Shown here: positions 27,021-36,656 of the stretch, piece after piece | Layout: each line of letters begins with the position of its first letter | How positions within the stretch are numbered: position 1 is the stretch's first letter | Assembly: GCF_900566075.1 (NCBI RefSeq) | Contig: NZ_UPHU01000001.1 | Coordinates: 3,534,325 to 3,598,324, forward strand | Direction of reading: 5' to 3' | From: Mycobacterium pseudokansasii | Lineage (GTDB): Bacteria > Actinomycetota > Actinomycetes > Mycobacteriales > Mycobacteriaceae | Length of the DNA: 64,000 nt | Made by a program: the position numbers and the translations under genes | Notes under the pieces: model-generated | Seen by the model: the letters and a program-made list of their open reading frames with translations, nothing else | What the model was told of the DNA's origin: nothing | The model's database searches: none

Positions 27021-30000
27021 CTAACGCCCCAATACCCGGCCGTCGACTAGTGCAGCCTTCAGTTGTGCGCCAAATAACTGGAGCGATTCGGCATTCAACA
27101 TTTCGTTGTGTGTGGAGTCGACGGCGTACTCGACGATATGGCCGCCGACATACGGCCGCCAATCCTCGAGCAGCGTCGAACCATTTCCGCTCCCGGTAGC
27201 CGCGAATATGACCAGGTCGCCGTCAAAGACCGTCGGCCGATGCCTGGACCGATGCCGTTCATTGGCGATGCTGTTCGTCACCAGAATCTGCAGCAGCTGG
27301 GCGGACGGGAGCCCGAAATAGGCGTGCTGTCGTTCTTGGATTAATTCCTCTGCCTGCTGATAGGTAAAGGGTTCACGATCATCTGCCGGCAGCTCAATCC
27401 CATTTGCGCGCAGCACATATTTCAAGATTTCACCTTCCCGCACCGCGGCGGTGATGTCGTCAGTCACTTCGTCGGCGCGCGGAGTCGCATCGAGAACGAT
27501 GAGCCGCGCGACGACGCAGCCTCGCCGGCGAAGCTCGACGGCAAGCTCATGCACCACAAGCCCCCCGAACGACCAGCCGAGCAGGTGATATGGCCCGCCG
27601 GGATACAACGACTGGACAGTGTCGGCATAGGCCTGCGCCATGCCGCGAATCGACTCGGGCCCGGGTCCATCGTCTGGAACCTGCTGAATGCCAACAATGG
27701 GGCAGTCCAAGTAAGCACCCAGGGCGTGATATGGCCAACTCAACCCCACGGCCGTATGAATGCAGAACAGCGGAACCCCGACACCGTGCCGCAGCACCTC
27801 CACCGGGGTCACCTCCGGTGAACGCGTCGGTTGGCGCAGCTGTTGGCTCAGGCTCGCCACCGACGGCGTGTCGAACAGGCTGCGAACCGTGAGGTCGACG
27901 TTCAAGGATCTGCGCACTCCGGCGACCACCCGCATGGCCAGGAGCGAGTTGCCGCCCAGATCGAAGAAGGATTCGTCGATGCCCACCCGTGGTAGGCCCA
28001 GCACCTGCGCGTAGATGCCGGCGAGGGTTCCCTCGACCGCGGTGCTCGGGGCGCGGTAGCGGGTTGTGTCGGTGTAGTCGGGAGCCGGCAGGGCACGTTT
28101 GTCGAGTTTGCCGTTGACCGTCAGCGGCAGCGCCGCCACGCTCACCACCGCCGCGGGCACCATATAGTCAGGCAGCCGCTCGGCCAGCCGCGCGCGGAGC
28201 TGATCCGCCTGCACCTCCCCGGCTACGTACCCGACCAGCCGCCGGTCACCGGGACGGTCCTCACGCGCGATCACCACCGCCTGCCGCCCCCCGGCGGCCT
28301 CGGACAGCGCGGTGCTCACCTCACCCAACTCGATGCGGTAACCACGGATTTTCACCTGCTCGTCAGCGCGACCTAGATAGTCCAGCTGCCCATCGGCGCG
28401 CCAGCGCACCAAGTCCCCGGTGCGATACATCCGCTGCCCGACCCCATAGGGGCATGCCACAAACCGGGCCGCGGTCAACGCGGGCCGGCGCCAATACCCG
28501 CAGCCCACCCCGGCACCGGCCACGTACAGCTCCCCCACCACACCCACGGGCACCGGACGCAGCCAGCCGTCCAACACGAACAACGCCGCACCCGGCACCG
28601 GCGAACCGATCGGCGGCGGCGCCGCATCGGCGACCAGCGGTGCACTCGTGGACACCCAGACAGTCGCCTCAGTCGGGCCGTAGGTGTTGATCATCATCCG
28701 ACCGGGCGCCCAGCGATCCACCAATTCGACGGGACACACCTCGCCGAGCAGCACCACCGCCGCGGACTCCAGCCCACGCCGGGTCAACATCCCTATGGCA
28801 GAGGGCGTTTGAGTCAGCACATCGACGTGTTCCCGCACCAGCAGCGCATGCAAATCCGGCGCGGAGCGCGCCACCGCATCCGGCACCACCACCAGTCGAC
28901 CACCGTGCAGGAGCGCTCCCCACATCTCCCACACCGAGAAGTCGAACGAATACGAATGGCATTGGGCGCCGGCCTTTCCGGCGGTGGCGGTGAACGGCGG
29001 CAGTACGTCGAAGAGTTGGGTGACATTGCGGTGGGTGATCGCAACACCTTTGGGGGTGCCGGTAGTACCCGAGGTGTACATGATGTAGGCGATGTGGTCG
29101 GCGCCGGGGGTCGGCGGCGCGCTGCCGGGATAGGTGTCGATTCGGGGATCGTCGACGTCGATGACTACCAGATCGGGCGCGGCTCCGGCGGCAACGAGTA
29201 ACGGGGCGAGGTCGGTGGTGGTGATCGCGGCTTTGGGGGTCGCGTCGTTGAGCATGAAACCGATGCGGGCGCTTGGGTGTTGGGTATCGACGGGTAGGTA
29301 GGCCGCCCCGGTCTTGAGCACCGCGAGGATGGCGACGGTGGCCGGGATGGAGCGCGCCAGCAGCAGCGCCACGACCGCGCCGGGGCCCACCCCGGCATCG
29401 ATCAACGCGTGCGCCAGCCGGTTCGCTGCCCGTTCCAGTTGAGCGTAGCTCAGCGTACGGTCCACGCCGATCAGCGCCACCGCCTGCGGTGTGCGAGCGA
29501 CCTGGGCGCCGAACAGCGCCGGAATCGATTCCGGCGCAACGGTTTTTGTCAGCGCTGCGCGGTTGCCGATTTCATCGAGATGAGCGTGTTCGCCGGCGTC
29601 GAGCACGTCGATCGACGACAGCGGCGCGCTCGGATCGTCGGTCATCGCGGTCAGCAGCCGTCCCAGCCGGTCGCGTAACCTCTCCATGCTGGCCGCATCG
29701 AAAACATCAGTACGGTAGGTGATTTCGCCGTCGACGCCGGCGTGCGCACCACTGGGGGCGAAGCGGTCGCCGAAGGTGAGGGTCAGGTCAAGGTGGGCGG
29801 CGTGGGTATCGGCAGGTACGGAACTGACATGCAGCCCGGGCAACATCAATTCGTCGACTGGGGCCGGGCTTTGCCAGGCCAACATGACTTGGATCAGCGG
29901 GTGATGGGTGAGGCTGCGGGTGGGGTTGAGCCGTTCGACGACCACCTCGAAAGGCACTTCTTGATGGTCGTAGGCGTCCAGGCTGGTCTCCCGGACCCGG

Positions 30001-31100
30001 GTGATCAGCTCGGTGAGATTGGGGTCACCGGCCAGGCTGACGCGCAACACCACCGTGTTGACGAACAGCCCGACCATCTCCTCGAGCGCGGCGTCGGTGC
30101 GCCCGGCAATGGGAATGCCCACGGCGATATCGGTGCTGCCGGTGAGGCCGGCCAGCAATGCAACCGCGCCGGCCGCAATGACCATGAAGCTGGTGGCGCG
30201 ATGCTCGCGGGCCAGCCACGAGACCCTGCGGTGCAATGCCACCGGCCAGCCGACGCCGATGCTGGCACCCTCGTGCCCGGCCACTTGCGGGTAGGGCCGG
30301 TCGGTGGCCAGCTCCAGCCGTTCCGGCAGGCCGGCCAGGGTTTGCTGCCAATACGCCAGCCCGGCGGAGATGGTGCTGGCGGGGTCGTTTGGGTCGCCCA
30401 GCTGGGCACGCTGCCACAGGCTGTAATCGGCGTAGTGCAGTGCCAACTCATCCCAGCCGGGGACCCCTCCGGCGCGGCGGGCAGCGTACGCGGTGGCCAG
30501 ATCGCGCAGCAGCGGCCTGAGCGACCACCGGTCGGCGGCGATGTGGTGCATCACGATGACCAGCACGTGTTCTTCGGTGCCGACGCTGAAAAGCTCTGTC
30601 CGCAGCGGGATTTGGCTGCCCAGATGGAACCGGTAGCCAACCAGCGCGGCAATGGCCTGCTGCTGCCGGGCTGCCGACCACGTCGTGGCGTCGGTGACCT
30701 GCCAGCCCGCGTCGGCGGCGGTGGCATCGATGACGCGCTGCTCGGGGATACCGTCGGTGACCGGAAAGACGGTGCGCAGCGATTGGTGGCGGCCCGCTAC
30801 ATCGGTGACCGCCGCGCGCAGCGCCTCGGTGTCCAGCGGTCCACACAACCTCAGCCCCACCGCCATGTTGTAGATCGGGGACGGCCCTTCCAGTTGGTCA
30901 ATGAACCACAACCGACGTTGCGCATAGGACAACGGCACCGGCTTCGGCCGCGTCGCAGCCACCAATGGTTGGACGCCGTCAGCGGCCGTGCCCATGCGGA
31001 TGACCAGGCCAGGCACCAAGGGTGCGGCGACGAGGGTGCAGATAACGCGTGACCGATTTAGGGCCACAAGTGTTTTCCACGCTGACGTACCGGCGGACAC
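27021..31100 (-). CDS. Terminal NRPS module: C-A-PCP-TE
   Basis: This nonribosomal peptide synthetase of up to 1359 aa is probably the last step of the pathway. Domains in order are condensation (about 56-490, VMHHIAAD), adenylation (about 525-930, [27 protein letters not shown]), peptidyl carrier (about 1000-1070, DLGGNSL) and thioesterase (about 1100-1350, GWSFGG nucleophile, THNEML His region). Reading the A-domain pocket by hand gives D-F-W-T-V-L-T-V-W-K, which I cannot assign to an amino acid. The TE should release the product by hydrolysis or cyclisation. The start is uncertain: GTG at 31100 or ATG at 30995 (MGTAADGV), the latter 20 residues ahead of the C domain. It has its own promoter region, divergent from the exporter. 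Confidence 0.9.
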   Translation of the reverse strand: MSAGTSAWKTLVALNRSRVICTLVAAPLVPGLVIRMGTAADGVQPLVAATRPKPVPLSYAQRRLWFIDQLEGPSPIYNMAVGLRLCGPLDTEALRAAVTDVAGRHQSLRTVFPVTDGIPEQRVIDATAADAGWQVTDATTWSAARQQQAIAALVGYRFHLGSQIPLRTELFSVGTEEHVLVIVMHHIAADRWSLRPLLRDLATAYAARRAGGVPGWDELALHYADYSLWQRAQLGDPNDPASTISAGLAYWQQTLAGLPERLELATDRPYPQVAGHEGASIGVGWPVALHRRVSWLAREHRATSFMVIAAGAVALLAGLTGSTDIAVGIPIAGRTDAALEEMVGLFVNTVVLRVSLAGDPNLTELITRVRETSLDAYDHQEVPFEVVVERLNPTRSLTHHPLIQVMLAWQSPAPVDELMLPGLHVSSVPADTHAAHLDLTLTFGDRFAPSGAHAGVDGEITYRTDVFDAASMERLRDRLGRLLTAMTDDPSAPLSSIDVLDAGEHAHLDEIGNRAALTKTVAPESIPALFGAQVARTPQAVALIGVDRTLSYAQLERAANRLAHALIDAGVGPGAVVALLLARSIPATVAILAVLKTGAAYLPVDTQHPSARIGFMLNDATPKAAITTTDLAPLLVAAGAAPDLVVIDVDDPRIDTYPGSAPPTPGADHIAYIMYTSGTTGTPKGVAITHRNVTQLFDVLPPFTATAGKAGAQCHSYSFDFSVWEMWGALLHGGRLVVVPDAVARSAPDLHALLVREHVDVLTQTPSAIGMLTRRGLESAAVVLLGEVCPVELVDRWAPGRMMINTYGPTEATVWVSTSAPLVADAAPPPIGSPVPGAALFVLDGWLRPVPVGVVGELYVAGAGVGCGYWRRPALTAARFVACPYGVGQRMYRTGDLVRWRADGQLDYLGRADEQVKIRGYRIELGEVSTALSEAAGGRQAVVIAREDRPGDRRLVGYVAGEVQADQLRARLAERLPDYMVPAAVVSVAALPLTVNGKLDKRALPAPDYTDTTRYRAPSTAVEGTLAGIYAQVLGLPRVGIDESFFDLGGNSLLAMRVVAGVRRSLNVDLTVRSLFDTPSVASLSQQLRQPTRSPEVTPVEVLRHGVGVPLFCIHTAVGLSWPYHALGAYLDCPIVGIQQVPDDGPGPESIRGMAQAYADTVQSLYPGGPYHLLGWSFGGLVVHELAVELRRRGCVVARLIVLDATPRADEVTDDITAAVREGEILKYVLRANGIELPADDREPFTYQQAEELIQERQHAYFGLPSAQLLQILVTNSIANERHRSRHRPTVFDGDLVIFAATGSGNGSTLLEDWRPYVGGHIVEYAVDSTHNEMLNAESLQLFGAQLKAALVDGRVLGR

Positions 31101-31332
31101 GCATCGCGATATATCCCTGCACTCGGCTCCTGCGAGATATTCAACCTACACCCGATCCGGGCGAAACCAGATCGCTCGATGGTGCGTCGCCTGCAACGTC
31201 TCGAGCTGGCTGCTCCTAGCGCCTATTGCGTTTCCAGAATTCGCCAAGGATTCACGTAGCGCCTGCGGCGAAGCTGTGCTGGTCGACGTACTCGCGCCGC
31301 GATCGCGGCCTTGGAAGAGAGCACCAACACCA
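31101..31332. promoter_or_regulatory. Divergent promoter region, NRPS / exporter
   Basis: These 232 bases separate the outward-facing starts of the terminal NRPS (minus) and the MFS exporter (plus), so both must be initiated here. The region is richer in A/T than its surroundings around 31110-31150 (GATATATCC, GAGATATTCAACC). No -10/-35 pair is clear enough to call. Confidence 0.5.
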
Positions 31333-32697
31333 ATGGCTGGCACCAACCGCAGGGAATTCTCCAGTCGCCCGGCGACGCACGCAGGAATTCGCCGGCTGGG
31401 TGCGATGCTGCTGCCCGGCGGCGCGGCAGGTCGCAAACTGGCGATCAGTGCGGGTATCGATTCGCTGGGCACCGGGCTGTTCTTCGCCTCCTTCACGCTG
31501 TACTTCGTCGGCATCGTCAAACTCGGAGCGGCCCAAGTCGCCTTTGCCAGCACCGCGGCCGGAATCCTCGCCTTGTTCGCCCCGGTGCCATTGGGCCGCC
31601 TGGCGGACCGACTGGGGCCCGGAAGGCTCTACATCGGCCTACTGGTGCTGCGTGGTCTCGGCTACTGCTGCTATGCAGGCGTTTCCGACTTCAAGGGTTT
31701 TCTGGTACTCACCGTCGTCCTCACCGCCGCCGACCGGGCGAGCACCCCGCTGCAGCAGTCGGTGGTCCGGGCGTTGATCGGCAACCAGGACAGCACTCGG
31801 ACAATGGCCGCTATCCGCGGCGTGCGCAACGTGGGCCTCACCGCGGGCTTCCTGCTCGCCGCGGGCGCCTTCGCCACCGCTGCGACGTCGGTGTTCACCG
31901 TCCTCTTTGTTGCCAACGGGGTCTCTTTCCTCGTGGCGGCCGCCATGGTGTGGTCGACGGCTTCGCGGACAGAGGCCGTGGTAGCGCCCAGGATTACGAC
32001 GCCCGGTCCGGCAACCGGCGCCGCGGCGTGCCAGCGGTCCCCGTTCCGCGACAGGTGGTTTGTGGTTTTCACGATCGGCAATGGCATCTTGTGGCTGCAC
32101 GACAGCGTGCTCATCGTGCTACTGCCGATTTGGGTCATCAAACACACCGCGGTGTCCGCGGGGTGGGTGCCTGTCTTTATGGCGGTCAACACGGTGCTGA
32201 CCGCGGTGCTGCAGGTCTACGTGGCGCGATTCGCCGACGGGGCTGCGGCCGCGAATCGCCTACTGGGACTTGCGGGTCTGCTGTTGATAGCCTGCTGTGG
32301 CTTCTTGGCCATCGGCCAGGCCGCGCCCACCGCCATTGCGGTCGTGGCGGTGTTGACGGCGGTCATCCTGCTCTCGGTCGCCGAGAACCTCCACAACGTG
32401 GCCGCCTACGAGCTGTCCGCAGAACTGTCACCCGCGGCGGCCCTGAGCCGCTACCTCGGCGCCTTCAGCCTCGCCTACACCGGTCAACAGGTCATCGGTC
32501 CTGCCGTGATGGCCGTGTTGATGCCAGTCGGACTGATCGGATGGCCGGTGCTGGCGGGAGCCTTCGGCGCCGCCGCTTTGGTCTCGCGAGGCGCCGCCGG
32601 TCGCTGCCTGGCCGAGCGGGCCGGAGCGACGCACCGCCGCACGGTGGGTGCACACCGGGTGTTCCGCGTTTCGCTGCCCGCGGCGTGCCCGGCGTAG
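31333..32697 (+). CDS. MFS exporter inside the cluster
   Basis: This is a 454-aa major facilitator superfamily protein with about 12 hydrophobic segments and the motif-A-like loop PLGRLADRLGPGRLY between helices 2 and 3. It is the only plus-strand gene in the cluster, lying between the terminal NRPS and the condensation-like protein. A drug:proton antiporter role exporting the product, and so giving self-protection, is inferred from position. The ATG at 31333 (MAGTNRREF) is the best start, though the frame is open further upstream. Ten bases separate its end from the convergent gene. Confidence 0.85.
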   Translation: MAGTNRREFSSRPATHAGIRRLGAMLLPGGAAGRKLAISAGIDSLGTGLFFASFTLYFVGIVKLGAAQVAFASTAAGILALFAPVPLGRLADRLGPGRLYIGLLVLRGLGYCCYAGVSDFKGFLVLTVVLTAADRASTPLQQSVVRALIGNQDSTRTMAAIRGVRNVGLTAGFLLAAGAFATAATSVFTVLFVANGVSFLVAAAMVWSTASRTEAVVAPRITTPGPATGAAACQRSPFRDRWFVVFTIGNGILWLHDSVLIVLLPIWVIKHTAVSAGWVPVFMAVNTVLTAVLQVYVARFADGAAAANRLLGLAGLLLIACCGFLAIGQAAPTAIAVVAVLTAVILLSVAENLHNVAAYELSAELSPAAALSRYLGAFSLAYTGQQVIGPAVMAVLMPVGLIGWPVLAGAFGAAALVSRGAAGRCLAERAGATHRRTVGAHRVFRVSLPAACPA

Positions 32698-32707
32698 CAG
32701 CGAATGC

Positions 32708-33925
32708 TCAGGCGTCGATGTCGGACTTCATCTCGCGCAGCGCCGAAACCAGTCCGTAGGCGAACTCATCGGCGAATTGATCGGTTACCGCAAGCGGGTT
32801 ATCGGCCAGATATACCGACGGCGCCTGATGCTCGCCCCGGACCATCACGTGCACGTCCGCGCGCGGTGGGCCGAGCGCCCAGATGCTCGGCTGGTCAAGC
32901 AGATTGAGCGCTGAATCGGACACCGCGGGCCGGTTGGGGGTATCAAACTCGGCCAGCACCGTCATCCGGTCGGGGTGATCGAAAAACAGCTGCATCGGCG
33001 CGGGATCGGTGGCCAGCGGCACACAGCTGTTGTCCAAGACGTCGAGAAGTGCATCGCGGGCCCGCGAAATACGCTGCCCCGCATGTACATCCGACACCAT
33101 TCGCATCGGACGCGGCTCCATCAGGGGCGCCACCGCACCGTCCAGTTCCTGGGTGTCGCGGTAGCCGACCTCGGTCAAAAGCACAGTTTCGGCCGCGTCG
33201 ACCTGGCGCCGCCAGACCATGTGTACCGCCGCAACAACCGGCGCCAGCAGCGTGGTCCGGTACGCCGAAGCAAGCGCAACCATGGCTTGTTCGTCGTCGG
33301 GCGTCAGCGGCACCCGGCGTATTCGTGCCGCCGTCACCGCGGTGCGCGACACCCGCGGATCGGCGCCAAAATTCGCACCGGCAAGCTGTCGCCGCCAGTA
33401 CAGCCGCTCGGTCCTCGCGTCGGAATCATCCGACCCACCGGCCCGATCAGCCAGCACCGTGCCGAATTGCGCCGGTAACCGGCCCAAGTCCGGCAGCGGA
33501 CCGGCTTGGCACAACAAGCAGAGCTCCTGGGCGAGCACATGCAATGACCACGGGTCGGTGATCAATCGGTCCAGGCCCACGACCACATACTGCTGCGGCG
33601 GCTGGACCGTTGCGACCAATCGCACCCGCCACAACGGTTTTCCCGCGCACCGGTACCCAGTCAGCGCCAGCGCCGCGGCGACGCTGCTGATGTCCCCGCC
33701 ATGGGTATCGACCCCAAGAACGGCGTCCACCACGGCTTCGGGCGAATCCACGGACAAGTCGGGCCACACCAGTCGTAACGCTTCGTGCCGCGACGCCAGG
33801 ACGGGCAGCCGCGCAACCAGCATGTCCGGATCAATGCCGGAAGCCTGGAAGACCAGCGGTGCAAAATCGGCTCCCAGGGGACTGCGAGCGTCACGTAGCC
33901 CGATGAGCCAATCAGGCACGCTCAC
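32708..33925 (-). CDS. Condensation-domain-like protein lacking the catalytic His
   Basis: This is a 405-aa free-standing protein with the fold pattern of an NRPS condensation domain: HEALRLVWPDL near the start, WRVRLV, a central region, YWRRQLAG, and TTLLAPVVAAVHMVWRR. At the active-site position the usual HHxxxDG reads DRLITDP (119-125), so both His are replaced (Asp, Arg). It should not form peptide bonds by the usual route. It may act as a docking or recruitment domain, like the X domain that recruits oxygenases, or be a decayed remnant. Its start overlaps the TE-hydroxylase gene by four bases, so it is still translated within the operon. Confidence 0.75.
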   Translation of the reverse strand: MSVPDWLIGLRDARSPLGADFAPLVFQASGIDPDMLVARLPVLASRHEALRLVWPDLSVDSPEAVVDAVLGVDTHGGDISSVAAALALTGYRCAGKPLWRVRLVATVQPPQQYVVVGLDRLITDPWSLHVLAQELCLLCQAGPLPDLGRLPAQFGTVLADRAGGSDDSDARTERLYWRRQLAGANFGADPRVSRTAVTAARIRRVPLTPDDEQAMVALASAYRTTLLAPVVAAVHMVWRRQVDAAETVLLTEVGYRDTQELDGAVAPLMEPRPMRMVSDVHAGQRISRARDALLDVLDNSCVPLATDPAPMQLFFDHPDRMTVLAEFDTPNRPAVSDSALNLLDQPSIWALGPPRADVHVMVRGEHQAPSVYLADNPLAVTDQFADEFAYGLVSALREMKSDIDA

Positions 33926-35700
33926 TCGCGCGCCACCGGGTCAGTCATCGCGACAAGAACGCGCCGCTCGCCACGGTAGGGCGCTCGGCCGTGCAGCGTC
34001 GTCACGTTGTCCACCACCAGAACATCACCGTGACGCCACGAGTGGGCCACTGAAATGGCTTCCAGGACATGGCGAATGGCGTCGAGATGGCGTTCCGGTA
34101 TCGGCTCGCCGTCGCCGTAGGACGCATTGTGCGGCAGCCCCTCTTCGCCGAACTCATCGAGCAACAGGTTGCGAATCTCGACCGGAAGAGCGGAATAATG
34201 CCACTGTTCGGCCTGGTTGAACCACACCTGTCGGTCCGAGTCCGGATCACGGATGAATGCCGGCCGGCACTCGACGATACGCAGCGCTCCGCCGGGCAGC
34301 CACGTCGCCGTCGCACCCGAATCTCGCAACAAACCGGCCACCTTCTCCCGGTCGGCGGTCTCGAAGGTCTGCTGCCATGACCTGCCCGGCCCCGACCCGC
34401 TGTGCATGGTGCGCAGGTATCGAATCCCCTTGCGCCGCATGCAATCGACAGCTTCCTGCAGCCGGGGGTGCACAACCAGGGCGCGGCCGTCGGCGAGCAG
34501 CGTTTCACCGCCCTGGGCCGCGGGCCGCACACAGCAGAAGTACAGCCGCTTGGGCCAGCGGTCCGAATACGACATTTCGTTGTGCGGGCTGATCGTTGCC
34601 TCGGGTGGATACTCGGTCGACGTATAGATTCCGTTTCCCAACGCGGTCCGGGGCGAATTCCCGCCGGTATACGGTGTCGGCTCAATGCCCGCCCGCCTTG
34701 CGATCGCCTGCAGCCCGTCCGCGTCGATCACGTTCCACCCGCGGGCAAGTAGCGCCCCATGTTCGGCCATCAGTGTTGTCAGACAGTCGTTTTCGACGAG
34801 AACCTCGGCCAGCGCCGCCGGCGCGTCACGGCCTCGGGGCACCACGACCGGCAGGCATCGGCGGCCTTCCCGGCCGCGCAACCACATATCCTCCCGGCGC
34901 CAGGACCGCCGGTGCCCGCTGACTCGCCGCATCGGTACGGAGCCGTTACGGCGGCGCAGGAAGCCGGCCACTTCCGCCGCGTACCTGGGCGCGGCATCTT
35001 GCGGGAGCATGTGTCCACCGCCGGGCAGCGTCCGGATCACCGCCTGCGGGTGCGTGTCCGGCCAGTGGGCTACCTGCGGGACCGGACACGCCGGGTCCGC
35101 GTCACCGGCGAGCACCAGCAACGGCGTCGTATGGTCCAGCGACACTCCCATCGCGGACTCGAACACCTCGCAATCCGCTCGGATGGCGTCGGCGAACAGG
35201 GTGAACAAGGCGCCGCTGTCCTTATCGGCGGCCGGGAAGGTCCCTAGCGCGCGGCACCAGCCAAGCCGTTGCGCGTCAGTCATTTTCGACAGCGGCCGGG
35301 TCGGGTCGAGATAGGCCGGCGGCACCACCGCCGACATGACGACGGCCCGCGCCGGCCGGCCCTCCCGTTCCAGGCGCGCAGCCAGCGCCGACGCTACGTA
35401 AGCGCCGACGCTGTGACCGATCAGCACCCCGCCGAGCAGATGCTCCGGCAGGTGCTCGAGGTAGAACTGGACCAGATCGCCAAGCTCGCGCAGGACGGGG
35501 CCCCCCGAGCGTGGTCGTCCGGGCGGATCGACGGCGGTGACGCGGTAGCCCGGAGCGAGCTCGGCACTAAGCCTGGCAAACGAGTGCGGGCTGCCCCCGC
35601 CGTGCGGGAAGGCCAGCAGTGAGCGCTGCGGATCCGCGGTGTCCGCAGGTCCGTAACAGAGCAGGCCGAAGCCGGCGGCCTGCCGTTGGTAACCGGCCAC
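33922..35700 (-). CDS. Fusion of type II thioesterase and SyrP-like Fe/2-oxoglutarate hydroxylase
   Basis: This is a 592-aa two-domain protein. Residues 1-250 form a type II thioesterase with Ser97 in GHSVGA and His230 in GGGHML, which would clear misprimed carrier proteins. Residues 265-592 form a TauD/TfdA-type dioxygenase resembling SyrP of the syringomycin cluster: ligands His373 and Glu375 in SPHNEMSYSD, distal His570 in TTLHGRAPY, and an Arg at 579/580 for 2-oxoglutarate. SyrP hydroxylates the beta-carbon of a carrier-bound Asp. The big synthetase gene upstream has an Asp-like A domain, giving a plausible substrate. Four-base overlap with the next gene and a 3-base gap from the previous one show tight operon packing. 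Confidence 0.85.
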   Translation of the reverse strand: MAGYQRQAAGFGLLCYGPADTADPQRSLLAFPHGGGSPHSFARLSAELAPGYRVTAVDPPGRPRSGGPVLRELGDLVQFYLEHLPEHLLGGVLIGHSVGAYVASALAARLEREGRPARAVVMSAVVPPAYLDPTRPLSKMTDAQRLGWCRALGTFPAADKDSGALFTLFADAIRADCEVFESAMGVSLDHTTPLLVLAGDADPACPVPQVAHWPDTHPQAVIRTLPGGGHMLPQDAAPRYAAEVAGFLRRRNGSVPMRRVSGHRRSWRREDMWLRGREGRRCLPVVVPRGRDAPAALAEVLVENDCLTTLMAEHGALLARGWNVIDADGLQAIARRAGIEPTPYTGGNSPRTALGNGIYTSTEYPPEATISPHNEMSYSDRWPKRLYFCCVRPAAQGGETLLADGRALVVHPRLQEAVDCMRRKGIRYLRTMHSGSGPGRSWQQTFETADREKVAGLLRDSGATATWLPGGALRIVECRPAFIRDPDSDRQVWFNQAEQWHYSALPVEIRNLLLDEFGEEGLPHNASYGDGEPIPERHLDAIRHVLEAISVAHSWRHGDVLVVDNVTTLHGRAPYRGERRVLVAMTDPVARE

Positions 35701-35703
35701 GAG

Positions 35704-36636
35704 TCACCTCGCCGCCGCGGCCACGGTGTGGTGCGGAAATGGCCGGCCTCTGTTGTCGGTGCTACGAATCTTGTTGTGGCCGTATGTGTCCTGGCCGGCT
35801 ACCAGGACGGCACCGTAGTGGGTGAGATCGAAGTACCCGCCGTGGGCTTCGAACGAGGGCCAACCGGGATAGACCTTGACTTCCGTCGGCACGTATCGCG
35901 ACGCGATCGCGAACCGGGTGGACCTTTGGGTGGTGTTCGGATAGGAGGCGTGCACACACCTGGCCGTGAAGATCACGCACTGCCCTGCTTGCATTTCCAT
36001 GGCCAGCGCTTCCTCCTCGGGTGGTACCCACTCGGGGTCGACGCGAAATTCTTTGAAGTCGTAGCCGAAGAACGATCCGCTGTCCTCCATGGCATTAACG
36101 GAGCTGTACTGGCCGCCGCGGCCCATGGTGATCGACTTGCTTTCGTCGTAGTAGAGGGTGCGATGTGACCCGGGCAGGAATTTCATGCAGCCGTTTTCCC
36201 TGGTGGCTTCGGTGAAGGTGGTCCACACGGTGATATCGAGCGGCAGGTCGTCGGATTGGGTGCTGTGCTGCAGCATCGCGGTGCCGGTGGCGTATTGATA
36301 GTTGCGGACTTGATGCCACTCGGTGCCCGGCGTGCCCGGAAACTTCGGAAAGAACTCGGTGCGCCAGGCGAGCAGATCCGGCCCCAGAATTTTGCCGACC
36401 TTCTCGACGATTGTCGGATGCCCGATATGTTGTGCCAGCTCGGGGATGTCGAAATGACGGTCGTAGTTGACTTCGTTGTCAAACAGGACGTGGCTGCGGT
36501 CCTGGTTGCCGATACGAATGCGCCGCAACATCGCTTTCGCCTCGTCGGGCGAGTAGAGCCTGAAAGGCCCGATGACGCCGTTCTCCTCGAACGCGCGCAG
36601 GTCCGGGTCCTCGATCAGGTTGGCTACACCACTCAT
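35704..36636 (-). CDS. SyrB2-like non-haem iron chlorinating-enzyme homologue
   Basis: This is a 310-aa protein with length and motifs of the SyrB2/CytC3 family of Fe(II)/2-oxoglutarate halogenases: FEENGVIGPF near the start, NYDRHFD, WRTEFFPKFPG, TEWHQV, then HASYP with His229 and ASRYVP with the 2-oxoglutarate Arg. In ordinary PhyH-type hydroxylases the iron is bound by HxD; SyrB2 has HxA, leaving a site for chloride. Here the triplet is His108-Gln-Val110 (codon GTC at 36307-36309), so the carboxylate is again missing. Chlorination of a carrier-bound amino acid is the natural prediction, but Val is bulkier than Ala and could hinder halide binding. The ATG at 36636 has AAAGGA just upstream. 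Confidence 0.85.
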   Translation of the reverse strand: MSGVANLIEDPDLRAFEENGVIGPFRLYSPDEAKAMLRRIRIGNQDRSHVLFDNEVNYDRHFDIPELAQHIGHPTIVEKVGKILGPDLLAWRTEFFPKFPGTPGTEWHQVRNYQYATGTAMLQHSTQSDDLPLDITVWTTFTEATRENGCMKFLPGSHRTLYYDESKSITMGRGGQYSSVNAMEDSGSFFGYDFKEFRVDPEWVPPEEEALAMEMQAGQCVIFTARCVHASYPNTTQRSTRFAIASRYVPTEVKVYPGWPSFEAHGGYFDLTHYGAVLVAGQDTYGHNKIRSTDNRGRPFPHHTVAAAAR

Positions 36637-36656
36637 TGAGAATCCTTTCCGATTCA

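Noticed and set aside
35704..36636. Calling this protein an ordinary PhyH hydroxylase
   Set aside because: The HxD carboxylate is absent (HQV) and the other motifs follow SyrB2 closely, so the halogenase group is the better fit.
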